Of a DNA stretch of 64,000 bases, positions 1-7,255 are shown piece after piece. How positions within the stretch are numbered: position 1 is the first letter of the stretch; each line of letters begins with the position of its first letter. A model generated the notes under the pieces. It ran no database searches and was not told the DNA's origin. It saw only the letters and a program-made list of their open reading frames with translations. The translations under genes were made by a program, and so were the position numbers. This stretch comes from Flagellatimonas centrodinii (GTDB lineage: Bacteria; Pseudomonadota; Gammaproteobacteria; Nevskiales; Nevskiaceae), in assembly GCF_016918765.2 (NCBI RefSeq), contig NZ_CP092104.1, positions 2,480,001 through 2,544,000 of the forward strand, in the 5' to 3' direction.

Positions 1-661
1 TGCGCGCCTTCTTCCACAGCCCGCGCAGCTTGGCGCGGGATTCCGGCTTGATCCGTCCGGTGCGGGCCAGCTGGTCCATTTCGGAGTCGTGCAGCCCCAC
101 GCCCCATTGGAAGAACACCGCAAGCAGGGCGTTGTTGATCGGATTGAGCAGGTGCGCCGGATGCCACTTTTCGGCCTCGCTCATGCGCAGGATGCCGTAA
201 CCGACGTCACGATCCTTGCCCAGCACGTTGGTCCAGGTGTGATGTTCGACGTTGTGGGTGTTCTTCCACTGATCGGCGGGGCAAACCGTGTCCCACTCCC
301 AGGTGCTGGAGTGAATGGCGGGATCGCGCATCCAGTCCCACTGGCCGTGCATCACGTTATGGCCGATCTCCATGTTCTCGAGAATCTTGGCCAGCCCCAG
401 GCCGACCGCGCCGACCACCAGTGCAGGCGGGAACAGGATCCCACCGTAGATGATGCCGCGACTGGTGATCTCAATGCCGCGCTGCAGGCGGATGACCCGG
501 CGGATGTAGGCGGCGTCAGCAGCACCACGGTTGCCGATCACCTCTTCACGCAGGGCATCCATCTCGCGGCCGAAGGCGTCGACCTGTTCGGCGGTCATGC
601 GCGGCAGGCCGATCGGCCAGGCGCTGTCGGGACGATGTTGGGGGCGGGTATCGAAGGCCAT
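1..661 (-). CDS. desB: Membrane fatty acid (acyl-CoA) desaturase, 3' end cut by window edge
   Basis: Integral-membrane di-iron desaturase, expected to place a cis double bond into saturated acyl chains using O2 and electrons from the adjacent reductase. Translating the minus strand from the ATG at 661 gives about 220 residues before the window ends. Two of the three histidine boxes are visible: HNVMH at residues 101-105 and HNVEHH at 136-141; the third lies outside. A hydrophobic stretch around residues 70-92 fits a membrane segment. It follows desC by about 30 bases on the same strand, so the two are one operon. The DesB identity rests on the DesC/DesT neighbours as in Pseudomonas; other acyl-lipid desaturases share these boxes. 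Confidence 0.85.
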   Translation of the reverse strand, partial: MAFDTRPQHRPDSAWPIGLPRMTAEQVDAFGREMDALREEVIGNRGAADAAYIRRVIRLQRGIEITSRGIIYGGILFPPALVVGAVGLGLAKILENMEIGHNVMHGQWDWMRDPAIHSSTWEWDTVCPADQWKNTHNVEHHTWTNVLGKDRDVGYGILRMSEAEKWHPAHLLNPINNALLAVFFQWGVGLHDSEMDQLARTGRIKPESRAKLRGLWKKAR

Positions 662-692
662 GGGAGTCTCCCGTTGGTTCGTTGGGGTGGGT

Positions 693-1763
693 TCAGAGTT
701 CGATCGCGACGTCGCCCGCAGGGGCGCAGACACAGATCTGAATCAGGTCATCTTCGTCGCCGAAGCACTGGCCGGTTCGCAGATCGCGGACCTGGCCCTG
801 CTTCAACTTGACGGTGCAGCCGTGACAGATGCCCATGCGGCAGCCGTGTTTCGGCATCAGGCCGGCGGCTTCGGCGGTTTCCAGCATCGAGGTGCGGCCA
901 TCGCTGTCGACGCCACCGCCACTGCTGAGGAACGTGAGGCGACCGCCGGTCACGTCGGACAGCGGCACCGCACGGGGGCGGAACCGCTCAACCGTCAGCG
1001 GCGCGGCGTCGGGGGTTTCGGCCCACAGGGCCTCCACCGTTTCCAGCAGTGCCGTCGGTCCGCAACTCCAGGCCGGGCGCGTCGTCCAGTCCGGGCACCG
1101 GGATGCCAGGTCTGCCGGGGTGAGATGTTGGCCGCCCTCGCGGGTGCAGATCAGCTGCAGGTCAATCTGTGGGTGGGCGTCCGCAAGTGCCTGCAGCGCC
1201 GTGCCCAGAATGACGTCGTTCTGACGCGGTGCATAGTGCAGCCAGGTCAGCGCAGGCAGGCGACCCTGGGCGGCGGCATCGCGCGCCATGCTCATCAACG
1301 GCGTGATGCCGCTGCCGGCACTGATGAACAGCGCCCGTTGCGGGATCGCCTCGGGCCAGCAAAAGGCGCCCTCGGCGTCGCTGATCTCGAGGTAGTCGTT
1401 CACCCGGGTCTGGTGGGCCAACGCCTGCGACACACGGCCGTCGGCAATCGCCTTGACGGTGATCTGGATGTCGCCGCCGGCCGTCGTCGGCGCCGACGAG
1501 ATTGAATAGCAGCGGGAATGACGCACGCCGTCGACCACAGCGCCTACCCGCAGATACTGGCCGGCGCGATGGCCGCCCCAGCGCGCCGGGGGCCGCAGTG
1601 TCAGGGTGGTGGCATCATCGGTTTCTCGGTCGACGGCGACGATGCGGGCCTGCAGGGTCCGTTGCGACCATTGCGGATTGAACAGGGTCAGATAGTCGTC
1701 CGGCAGCAGCGGCGTGGTCAGGCGGTGCAGCAGTCGCTGTGCGAGGGGGGCGATGGCGGACAT
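693..1763 (-). CDS. desC: Ferredoxin reductase feeding the desaturase (FAD/NAD(P) plus 2Fe-2S)
   Basis: Electron-transfer partner of the desaturase. About 356 aa with a flavodoxin-reductase layout: FAD-binding RCYSISSAP, NAD(P)-binding GSGITPLMS, and a C-terminal plant-type 2Fe-2S ferredoxin domain with CRMGICHGC (C-x4-C-x2-C) and a last ligand in QICVC. The fused C-terminal ferredoxin is typical of DesC-like reductases. I chose the ATG at 1763 (MSAIAPL), which has GGAG upstream. The in-frame ATG at 1790 falls where transcription from the predicted promoter would start. The gene is transcribed away from desT and runs into desB. Confidence 0.9.
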   Translation of the reverse strand: MSAIAPLAQRLLHRLTTPLLPDDYLTLFNPQWSQRTLQARIVAVDRETDDATTLTLRPPARWGGHRAGQYLRVGAVVDGVRHSRCYSISSAPTTAGGDIQITVKAIADGRVSQALAHQTRVNDYLEISDAEGAFCWPEAIPQRALFISAGSGITPLMSMARDAAAQGRLPALTWLHYAPRQNDVILGTALQALADAHPQIDLQLICTREGGQHLTPADLASRCPDWTTRPAWSCGPTALLETVEALWAETPDAAPLTVERFRPRAVPLSDVTGGRLTFLSSGGGVDSDGRTSMLETAEAAGLMPKHGCRMGICHGCTVKLKQGQVRDLRTGQCFGDEDDLIQICVCAPAGDVAIEL

Positions 1764-1782
1764 GGTCCGGCGGTCTCCGTTG

Positions 1783-1800
1783 GTGAACATGTGTACACTG
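1783..1800. promoter_or_regulatory. Possible second, weaker DesT-like site over the desCB start point
   Basis: Read on the minus strand this is AGTGTACACATGTTCACC, which keeps the GTG-ACA/TGTTCAC spacing of the stronger operator 20 bases away but is less symmetric. It lies over the predicted transcription start of desCB. Whether a protein binds here is inference. Confidence 0.35.
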
Positions 1801-1825
1801 TAGGGGTGATTTCCCTTTGAGTCAA
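1797..1825 (-). promoter_or_regulatory. Sigma-70-like promoter of desCB
   Basis: On the minus strand TTGACT (-35, 1825-1820) is followed by exactly 17 bases and TACAGT (-10, 1802-1797). The -35 box is embedded in the palindromic operator at 1816-1841, so a bound repressor would block polymerase. Predicted start point is about 1790, giving a leader of roughly 27 bases to the chosen desC ATG. Confidence 0.6.
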
Positions 1826-1841
1826 CACCTGTTCACTCAAA
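1816..1841. promoter_or_regulatory. Palindromic DesT operator
   Basis: Near-perfect palindrome with outer arms TTTGAGT and ACTCAAA. Its core, read on the minus strand, is AGTGAACAGGTGTTGACT. It resembles the Pseudomonas DesT site as I remember it (AGTGAAC-n4-GTTGACT). It sits between the divergent desT and desC genes and covers the desCB -35 box, as expected for an operator at which DesT senses the acyl-CoA pool. Confidence 0.75.
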
Positions 1842-1900
1842 TGGCGAAATCGGCTCGCCGGAACGCGGCGGTCAGGCCGCCGGACGGGATAAAATGCGCC

Positions 1901-2560
1901 ATGCGCAGAAAGAAAACAGAGCCTGCCGGCGACCCCGGAACCCGCGACGAGCGCAAGCAGCGCACTCGGCGCGCCCTGATGGATGGCGCGCTGCAGTTGC
2001 TGGCGGGTGAACGCAGTTTCTCGTCGCTGTCGCTGCGGGAGGTGGCCAAGGTAGCCGGGGTGGTGCCGGCGGCGTTCTACCGGCATTTCAGCGGTATGGA
2101 CGACCTCGGCCTGGCGCTGGTGGATGACGCTTTCGGCACCCTCCATGACCTGATGCGGGAGGCGCGTGCGGCGCCCTTGCCGGCCTCCAACCTCATCGCC
2201 AATTCGATGGAGACCTTTCTGCGCTATGCCGCCACGCACCGGTTGCAGTTCCAGTTCCTCGCCAAGGAACGCTTCAGCGGCTCATCGACCGTGCGGCTGG
2301 CCATTCGCAAGGAGATCCGGCTCTGGGTCAGTGAGCTGGCGGCGGATCTGGCAGCGTTTCCGAAACTGAAGCGACTGAATGGCGAAGACCTGCGGATGGT
2401 GACCGGGCTGGTGGTGCAGTGCGTGATGGGGGCCACCGAACTGTTACTGGACGCCGACCCGGAGAATCACGACGAACTCGACCGGATCCAGCGCAACACC
2501 GGCAAGCAGGTGATGCTGATCTTCCTTGGCGCCGCACAGTGGAAGAGTCCCAAACGCTGA
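1901..2560 (+). CDS. desT: TetR-family regulator of desaturation (DesT-like)
   Basis: About 219 aa. The N-terminal basic segment (DERKQRTRRALMDGAL) leads into a TetR helix-turn-helix with LSLREVAKVAGVVPAAFYR followed by HFSGMDDL; the rest is a helical ligand domain. In Pseudomonas, DesT represses or activates desCB according to the unsaturated/saturated acyl-CoA balance. The divergent position and the operator support the same role here. The frame is open from a TTG at 1817, but that codon lies inside the operator, so the ATG at 1901 is preferred. A -10-like TAAAAT ends five bases before this ATG, so the message may be leaderless. Confidence 0.85.
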   Translation: MRRKKTEPAGDPGTRDERKQRTRRALMDGALQLLAGERSFSSLSLREVAKVAGVVPAAFYRHFSGMDDLGLALVDDAFGTLHDLMREARAAPLPASNLIANSMETFLRYAATHRLQFQFLAKERFSGSSTVRLAIRKEIRLWVSELAADLAAFPKLKRLNGEDLRMVTGLVVQCVMGATELLLDADPENHDELDRIQRNTGKQVMLIFLGAAQWKSPKR

Positions 2561-2572
2561 TTGCGCAGTAGC

Positions 2573-2585
2573 GGTAACCACAATT
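2573..2585 (+). promoter_or_regulatory. Motif GGTAACCACAATT shared with the acyl-CoA ligase upstream region
   Basis: GGTAACCACAATT here and GGTAACCATAATT at 10444-10456 differ at one of 13 positions. Each precedes a gene of the same putative catabolic set, 8 kb apart. The core TGGTAACCA type is nearly self-complementary. A shared operator or promoter element is an inference. Confidence 0.4.
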
Positions 2586-2595
2586 GTTGATAAAA

Positions 2596-2613
2596 ATCAG
2601 CTTTAATGCTGAT
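2596..2613. promoter_or_regulatory. Inverted repeat over the probable carboxylase-operon promoter
   Basis: Perfect arms ATCAGC and GCTGAT flank TTTAAT, which could itself be a -10 box. It lies 40 bases before the carboxylase beta-subunit start. It may be an operator or a short leader hairpin; the sequence does not decide. Confidence 0.4.
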
Positions 2614-2653
2614 ACGTAAAGACGTCGACACCTACAACAGGCAGAGGATGGAA

Positions 2654-4279
2654 ATGCCGGTTATCGAATCCAGAGTGGATCCCCTGAGCCCGCAGTTCGC
2701 GGCCAATCGTGATGGCATGCTGCAGTTCATTGCCGACTGGCGCGCGGTGGAGCAGAAGGGACGCGACGAGGAAGAATCGAAGCGCGAGCGCTTTCACAAG
2801 CGGGGACAGCTGTTGCCGCGTGAGCGGGTGCACCTGATGCTCGACCGCGGCAGCCCCTGGCTGGAGCTGTCGACCCTCTGCGGCTACAAGCAGCATGATG
2901 ACAAGGACGGTTCGCTGGCCGGCGGCAACATGATCGCTGGCATCGGCTACGTGGCCGGTACCCGGTGTCTGATCGTCGCCTCCAACTCGGCCATCAAGGG
3001 TGGCACGATGACCCCCTGGGGTGTGCAGAAGACGCTGCGCCTGCAGGAGATCGCCTTGCAGCAGAAGCTGCCGGTGGTGTCGATGATCGAGTCCGGGGGC
3101 GCCAATCTGCTGTACCAGGCCGAGGTCTTCATTCCTGGCGGCAAGACCTTCGCCAACCAGTGCCGGTTGTCGGCAGCTGGGATTCCCCAGATCACCGTGG
3201 TCCACGGCTCGAGTACCGCCGGCGGGGCCTACATGCCGGGCCTGTCGGACTATGTGGTGATGATCCGCAAGCAGGCGAAAGTGTTTCTCGCCGGGCCGCC
3301 GTTGCTGAAAGCCGCCACCGGCGAGGTGGCCGACGACGAGGACCTGGGTGGGGCCGACATGCACGCCTCGGTGGCTGGCACCTGCGAGTTCGTGGCCGAG
3401 AACGATGGTGACGGCATCCGCATCGCCCGCGACATCGTCCGCAACCTCGACTGGAACGCGCAGCGGCCGGTGCTGGGGCTGCGCGAAGTCCGCGCACCGC
3501 TGTATGACATCGACGAGCTGTGTGGTGTGGTGCCGCCGGACTACCGCAAGCCCTTCGACTGTCGCGAGGCGATCGCGCGTATCGTCGACGGCTCCGAGTT
3601 CCTGGAGTTCAAGAGCGAGTACGACCAGCAGACCATCTGTGGGCGGGCGGTGCTGCAGGGGCACCAGATCGGCATCATCTCCAACAACGGTCCGATCACC
3701 ACCAAGGGCGCCACCAAGGCCGGGCAGTTCATCCAGTTGTGCTGCCAGGCGCAGATTCCGATCGTCTACCTGATGAACACCACCGGATACATGGTGGGCA
3801 CCGAGAGCGAGCAGGGCGGTATCGTCAAGCATGGTTCCAAGATGATCCAGGCCGTGGCCAATGCCACCGTGCCGCAGATCACCATCGTCATGGGCGGCTC
3901 CTTCGGTGCCGGCAACTACGGCATGTGCGGCCGCGGTTTCGGCCCACACTTCATCTTCGCCTGGCCGAATTCCCGGACCTCGGTGATGGGCGGCGAACAG
4001 GCGGCCGGGGTGATGGAGATCATCACCCGGCAGAAATGGGCCAGCCAGGGCAAGGTCATGTCCGACGCCGACGAACAGATGCTGGGTGCCATCCGCAACA
4101 ACATCGTTGGCCAATTCGACAAGGAGTCGCATGCGTTTGCCGCCACCGCGCGGTTGTTCGACGACGGCCTGATCGATCCGCGCGATACCCGTCGCGTTCT
4201 CGGGCTCACGCTGTCGGTTTGTCGCGAGGCGCAGGCCCGGGCGGTGATGCCGAGCAGTTTCGGCGTAGCCCGCCTGTAA
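2654..4279 (+). CDS. Acyl-CoA carboxylase, carboxyltransferase (beta) subunit, AtuC/LiuB type
   Basis: Carboxyltransferase half of a biotin-dependent acyl-CoA carboxylase; moves carboxyl from carboxybiotin to an acyl-CoA. About 541 aa, the usual length. Typical acyl-CoA-binding segments are present: GGTMTPWGVQKTLRLQEIA, SSTAGGAYMPGLSDYVVM, LAGPPLLKAATGE and, in the C-terminal half, GGSFGAGNYGMCGRGF. The N-terminus MPVIESRVDPLS resembles geranyl-CoA and methylcrotonyl-CoA carboxylases. I chose ATG 2654 because AGAGGA lies five bases upstream; ATG 2648 and 2606 are in frame. It heads an operon with the hydratase and the biotin subunit. Exact substrate (geranyl-CoA, methylcrotonyl-CoA or other) cannot be read here. 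Confidence 0.85.
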   Translation: MPVIESRVDPLSPQFAANRDGMLQFIADWRAVEQKGRDEEESKRERFHKRGQLLPRERVHLMLDRGSPWLELSTLCGYKQHDDKDGSLAGGNMIAGIGYVAGTRCLIVASNSAIKGGTMTPWGVQKTLRLQEIALQQKLPVVSMIESGGANLLYQAEVFIPGGKTFANQCRLSAAGIPQITVVHGSSTAGGAYMPGLSDYVVMIRKQAKVFLAGPPLLKAATGEVADDEDLGGADMHASVAGTCEFVAENDGDGIRIARDIVRNLDWNAQRPVLGLREVRAPLYDIDELCGVVPPDYRKPFDCREAIARIVDGSEFLEFKSEYDQQTICGRAVLQGHQIGIISNNGPITTKGATKAGQFIQLCCQAQIPIVYLMNTTGYMVGTESEQGGIVKHGSKMIQAVANATVPQITIVMGGSFGAGNYGMCGRGFGPHFIFAWPNSRTSVMGGEQAAGVMEIITRQKWASQGKVMSDADEQMLGAIRNNIVGQFDKESHAFAATARLFDDGLIDPRDTRRVLGLTLSVCREAQARAVMPSSFGVARL

Positions 4280-4289
4280 GGGACCTCCG

Positions 4290-5111
4290 ATGAACGACTA
4301 CAGCGACCTGCTGGTGCAGGATGCCGACGGCATCCGCCACATCACCCTCAACCGTCCCGAAGCCCGCAACGCGATGCGGCCGGAGACCCTTGCCCAGCTC
4401 GAGGCGGTGTTTGGCGAATGCGCCGGCCGGGAGGATCTGCGCGCCATCGTGCTGCGGGGCGCCGGCGGGCACTTCTGCGCCGGGGCCGACCTGAAGGGCT
4501 TGATGGCCGGCGGCTTGAAGCCGCCGTCAGTGGGCGAAGCGGATCCCGTCATCGCCGTCAACCGCGCCTTCGGAACGCTGCTCCGCGCCGCCGAGGCCGT
4601 GCCACAGGTACTGGTCACGGTCTGCGAAGGAGCGGTGCTCGGCGGCGGCTTTGGCCTGGCCTGCGTGTCGGATATCGCGTTGGCGCACGTTGATGCTCGG
4701 TTCGGCATGCCCGAAACCACCCGCGGGCTGCCACCGGCCCAGATCGCGCCGTTCGTGGTCACCCGCATCGGCCTGACCCAGGCCCGTCGTCTGGCGCTCA
4801 CCGGTGCGCAGTTCGGGGGCACGGACGCATTACGCCTGGGCGTGGTCCACGAGCTGTTCGCCGACGATGCAGCACTGACCCGGGTGCTGCAATCGACGCT
4901 GGATGCGATTCGCCGATGTGCACCGCGGGCCAATGCGCTGACCAAGGCCATCGTGCTCCAGGTTGGTCAGCAGGACATGGACAGGGTGCTCGATGACGCA
5001 GCCGCCAAATTCGCGGCCTGCGTGCGCGGCACCGAAGCCCCCGAAGGGATAGCCGCCTTCATGCAGAAGCGGCCACCGGCCTGGGCCGTGCCGCCCGAGC
5101 GTGCCGACTGA
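4290..5111 (+). CDS. Enoyl-CoA hydratase family protein, possibly isohexenylglutaconyl/methylglutaconyl-CoA hydratase
   Basis: Crotonase-fold protein of 273 aa. The first oxyanion-hole segment is HFCAGADLKGLM, the second GAVLGGGFGLACVSD. The acid region reads MPETTRGLPPAQIAPFVV; the PAQIAPFV signature is, as I recall, common in hydratases acting after branched acyl-CoA carboxylation (AtuE/LiuC). It begins 10 bases after the carboxylase beta subunit and ends 35 bases before the alpha subunit, so the order beta-hydratase-alpha matches atuC-E-F and liuB-C-D. Substrate assignment is by context. Confidence 0.8.
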   Translation: MNDYSDLLVQDADGIRHITLNRPEARNAMRPETLAQLEAVFGECAGREDLRAIVLRGAGGHFCAGADLKGLMAGGLKPPSVGEADPVIAVNRAFGTLLRAAEAVPQVLVTVCEGAVLGGGFGLACVSDIALAHVDARFGMPETTRGLPPAQIAPFVVTRIGLTQARRLALTGAQFGGTDALRLGVVHELFADDAALTRVLQSTLDAIRRCAPRANALTKAIVLQVGQQDMDRVLDDAAAKFAACVRGTEAPEGIAAFMQKRPPAWAVPPERAD

Positions 5112-5146
5112 ACGCCCCGCCCGATTACCGATGTCGACTGTGACCC

Positions 5147-7147
5147 ATGAATAAAACCCAACGCTTCTCCAAGGTGCTGGTTGCCAATCGCGGTGAAATT
5201 GCCGTCCGCCTATTGCGGGGCGCCCGCAAGGCCGGCTATCGCACCGTGGCGGTCTATGCCGACGCCGACCGCGATGCCTTGCACGTTCGCGAAGCCGATC
5301 AGGCGGTGCATATCGGACCTTCACCGGCAAAAGAATCCTACCTGGTGATCGAGCGGATTCTCGAGGCCGCGCAGCGCAGCGGTGCCGAGGCCATTCACCC
5401 GGGCTACGGTTTTTTGTCGGAGCGCGCCGAATTCGCCCGAGCCGTGCAGGCCGCGGGTCTGGTGTTCATCGGGCCCGATCCCGATGCGATCGAGGCGATG
5501 GGGAACAAGAGCGAATCCAAGCGACGCATGATCGCTGCCGAGGTGCCCTGTGTGCCAGGCTATCAGGGCGACGATCAGTCCGACGACACCCTGGCGGCGG
5601 AGGCCCATGCGGTCGGTTTGCCGGTTATGGTCAAGGCGGCAGCCGGCGGTGGCGGGCGCGGCATGCGATTGGTGCATGATGCCGATCAGCTGTTGCCCGC
5701 CATCCGCTCGGCTCGCAGCGAAGCCGAAAACGCCTTCGGTTCGGGGCAACTGCTGATCGAAAAAGCGGTGATGAACGCCCGCCATGTCGAGATCCAGGTG
5801 TTCGGCGACCGTCACGGTAACGTGGTCCATCTGGGCGAGCGCGACTGCTCGGTTCAGCGCCGCAACCAGAAGGTGGTGGAGGAGGCGCCCAGCCCGGCGG
5901 TCGATCCGTCCCTTCGGGCGCGAATGGGCGCTGCCGCAGTGGCGGCCGCCAAGGCCGTCAACTACGTCGGTGCCGGCACGGTCGAGTTCATGCTCGCGGC
6001 CGATGGGGCGTTCTACTTCCTGGAAATGAATACCCGCTTGCAGGTTGAGCACCCGGTGACCGAATGCGTGTACGGGGTTGATCTGGTGGCGTGGCAACTT
6101 CGGGTTGCGCAGGGCGAAACGCTGCCGATGTCACAGGCCGAGATCGACGACAGCGCCTTGGGGCATGCCATCGAAGTGCGGTTGTGTGCCGAGGATCCGC
6201 TGGCCGACGATCTGCCCCAGACCGGTCGCGTACTGCACTGGCGCGCCCCGATGGGGGAGGGTGTGCGGGTCGACACCTATCTGACGTCGGGGATGACCAT
6301 CAGCCCCTACTACGATTCCATGCAGGCCAAGCTGATCGCCTGGGGCGAAGACCGGGAAACCGCGCGCACACGCTTGTTGGCGGCCTTGTCCGACACCACG
6401 CTGATGGGCGTGATCAGCAACAAGGACTACCTGGCAGAACTGATCGGTCACCCGCTGTTCGCTGCCGGGGGGTGCACCACCGGCTTCATCGCCGAGCACT
6501 TTGCCGGGCGCCAGCTGGTGGTCGCGCCAGACGGCCTGGATGCCGGTCTGGCGGCGCTCGGCCTCTACCTGGGCGACACCGAGGCACTGGCGGCCGAACA
6601 CGGGCTGCCGACCGAAATGATGGGCTGGCACAGCTCGCATGCCACGCCACTGGAGTTCGTGCTGCGCTGGCGTGAGCAGGACTTTGCGGTGGATCTGGCG
6701 GTTGGTGTCGACGGTCACTTCGAGATCACCTATGACGATGTCGTCATGCCGATACGGCTGACGCGCCGTACCGAGGAAGGCTTCCAGTACCTGCGTGATG
6801 GCGTCACCCACACCGTCAAGCTGACCCGCGACGGGGACGGCATCTGGCTCGAGCATGCCGGCCGAACCTGGCGGTGGGTCGACCGGACGCTGGCCCCCGC
6901 CGAGGGCCCTGCCGCAGGATCCGATGGTCGCCTGCTGGCGCACTCAGACGGCAAGGTGGTGGCCGTACACGTCGCCGCCGGCGACCGCGTGGAAAAAGGG
7001 CAAACCCTGGCGGTGCTGGAAGCGATGAAGATGGAGTTTCAGTTGCAGCTGCCGGTGACCGGCGTGGTCGAGAGCATCAGCGTTGCGCCCGGCACCCAGG
7101 TTCGCAACAAGCAGTTGCTGCTGGTGGTCACGCCCGACGCCAGGTAA
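5147..7147 (+). CDS. Acyl-CoA carboxylase, biotin carboxylase plus BCCP (alpha) subunit
   Basis: About 666 aa in the standard order. N-terminal biotin carboxylase starts KVLVANRGEIAVRLL. The ATP-grasp glycine loop is AAAGGGGRGMR near residue 165, and FLEMNTRLQVEHPVTE marks the active-site region. A linker follows, then a C-terminal biotinyl domain with EAMKMEF, where Lys628 would carry biotin. The neighbouring beta subunit completes the enzyme. Same architecture as LiuD and AtuF. The operon appears to end after this gene at the terminator at 7201-7235. Confidence 0.92.
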   Translation: MNKTQRFSKVLVANRGEIAVRLLRGARKAGYRTVAVYADADRDALHVREADQAVHIGPSPAKESYLVIERILEAAQRSGAEAIHPGYGFLSERAEFARAVQAAGLVFIGPDPDAIEAMGNKSESKRRMIAAEVPCVPGYQGDDQSDDTLAAEAHAVGLPVMVKAAAGGGGRGMRLVHDADQLLPAIRSARSEAENAFGSGQLLIEKAVMNARHVEIQVFGDRHGNVVHLGERDCSVQRRNQKVVEEAPSPAVDPSLRARMGAAAVAAAKAVNYVGAGTVEFMLAADGAFYFLEMNTRLQVEHPVTECVYGVDLVAWQLRVAQGETLPMSQAEIDDSALGHAIEVRLCAEDPLADDLPQTGRVLHWRAPMGEGVRVDTYLTSGMTISPYYDSMQAKLIAWGEDRETARTRLLAALSDTTLMGVISNKDYLAELIGHPLFAAGGCTTGFIAEHFAGRQLVVAPDGLDAGLAALGLYLGDTEALAAEHGLPTEMMGWHSSHATPLEFVLRWREQDFAVDLAVGVDGHFEITYDDVVMPIRLTRRTEEGFQYLRDGVTHTVKLTRDGDGIWLEHAGRTWRWVDRTLAPAEGPAAGSDGRLLAHSDGKVVAVHVAAGDRVEKGQTLAVLEAMKMEFQLQLPVTGVVESISVAPGTQVRNKQLLLVVTPDAR

Positions 7148-7200
7148 AGACCGTTCTGCGTTGAGGCGAACGGGCGGCGCGGTTCGCCGCAAGCCACAAA

Positions 7201-7235
7201 AAAAGCCGCCAGCCTTCTCGGGCTGGCGGCTTTTT
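7201..7235. terminator. Bidirectional rho-independent terminator between the carboxylase operon and ompA-like gene
   Basis: Stem AAAAGCCGCCAGCC / GGCTGGCGGCTTTTT with a six-base loop. T-runs occur on both strands, so it can end transcription from the carboxylase operon (plus) and from the convergent ompA-like gene (minus). Confidence 0.9.
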
Positions 7236-7255
7236 CGTGTCAAGCCCGGGGGCCT

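Noticed and set aside
2603-4132. 509-codon open frame antisense to the carboxylase beta subunit
   Set aside because: Shadow of a conserved gene, His/Asp-rich composition typical of antisense reading, no ribosome-binding site.
2654-7147. Calling the operon a leucine-degradation (liu) cluster outright
   Set aside because: No HMG-CoA lyase or adjacent isovaleryl-CoA dehydrogenase, and the hydratase resembles AtuE as much as LiuC; substrate left open.
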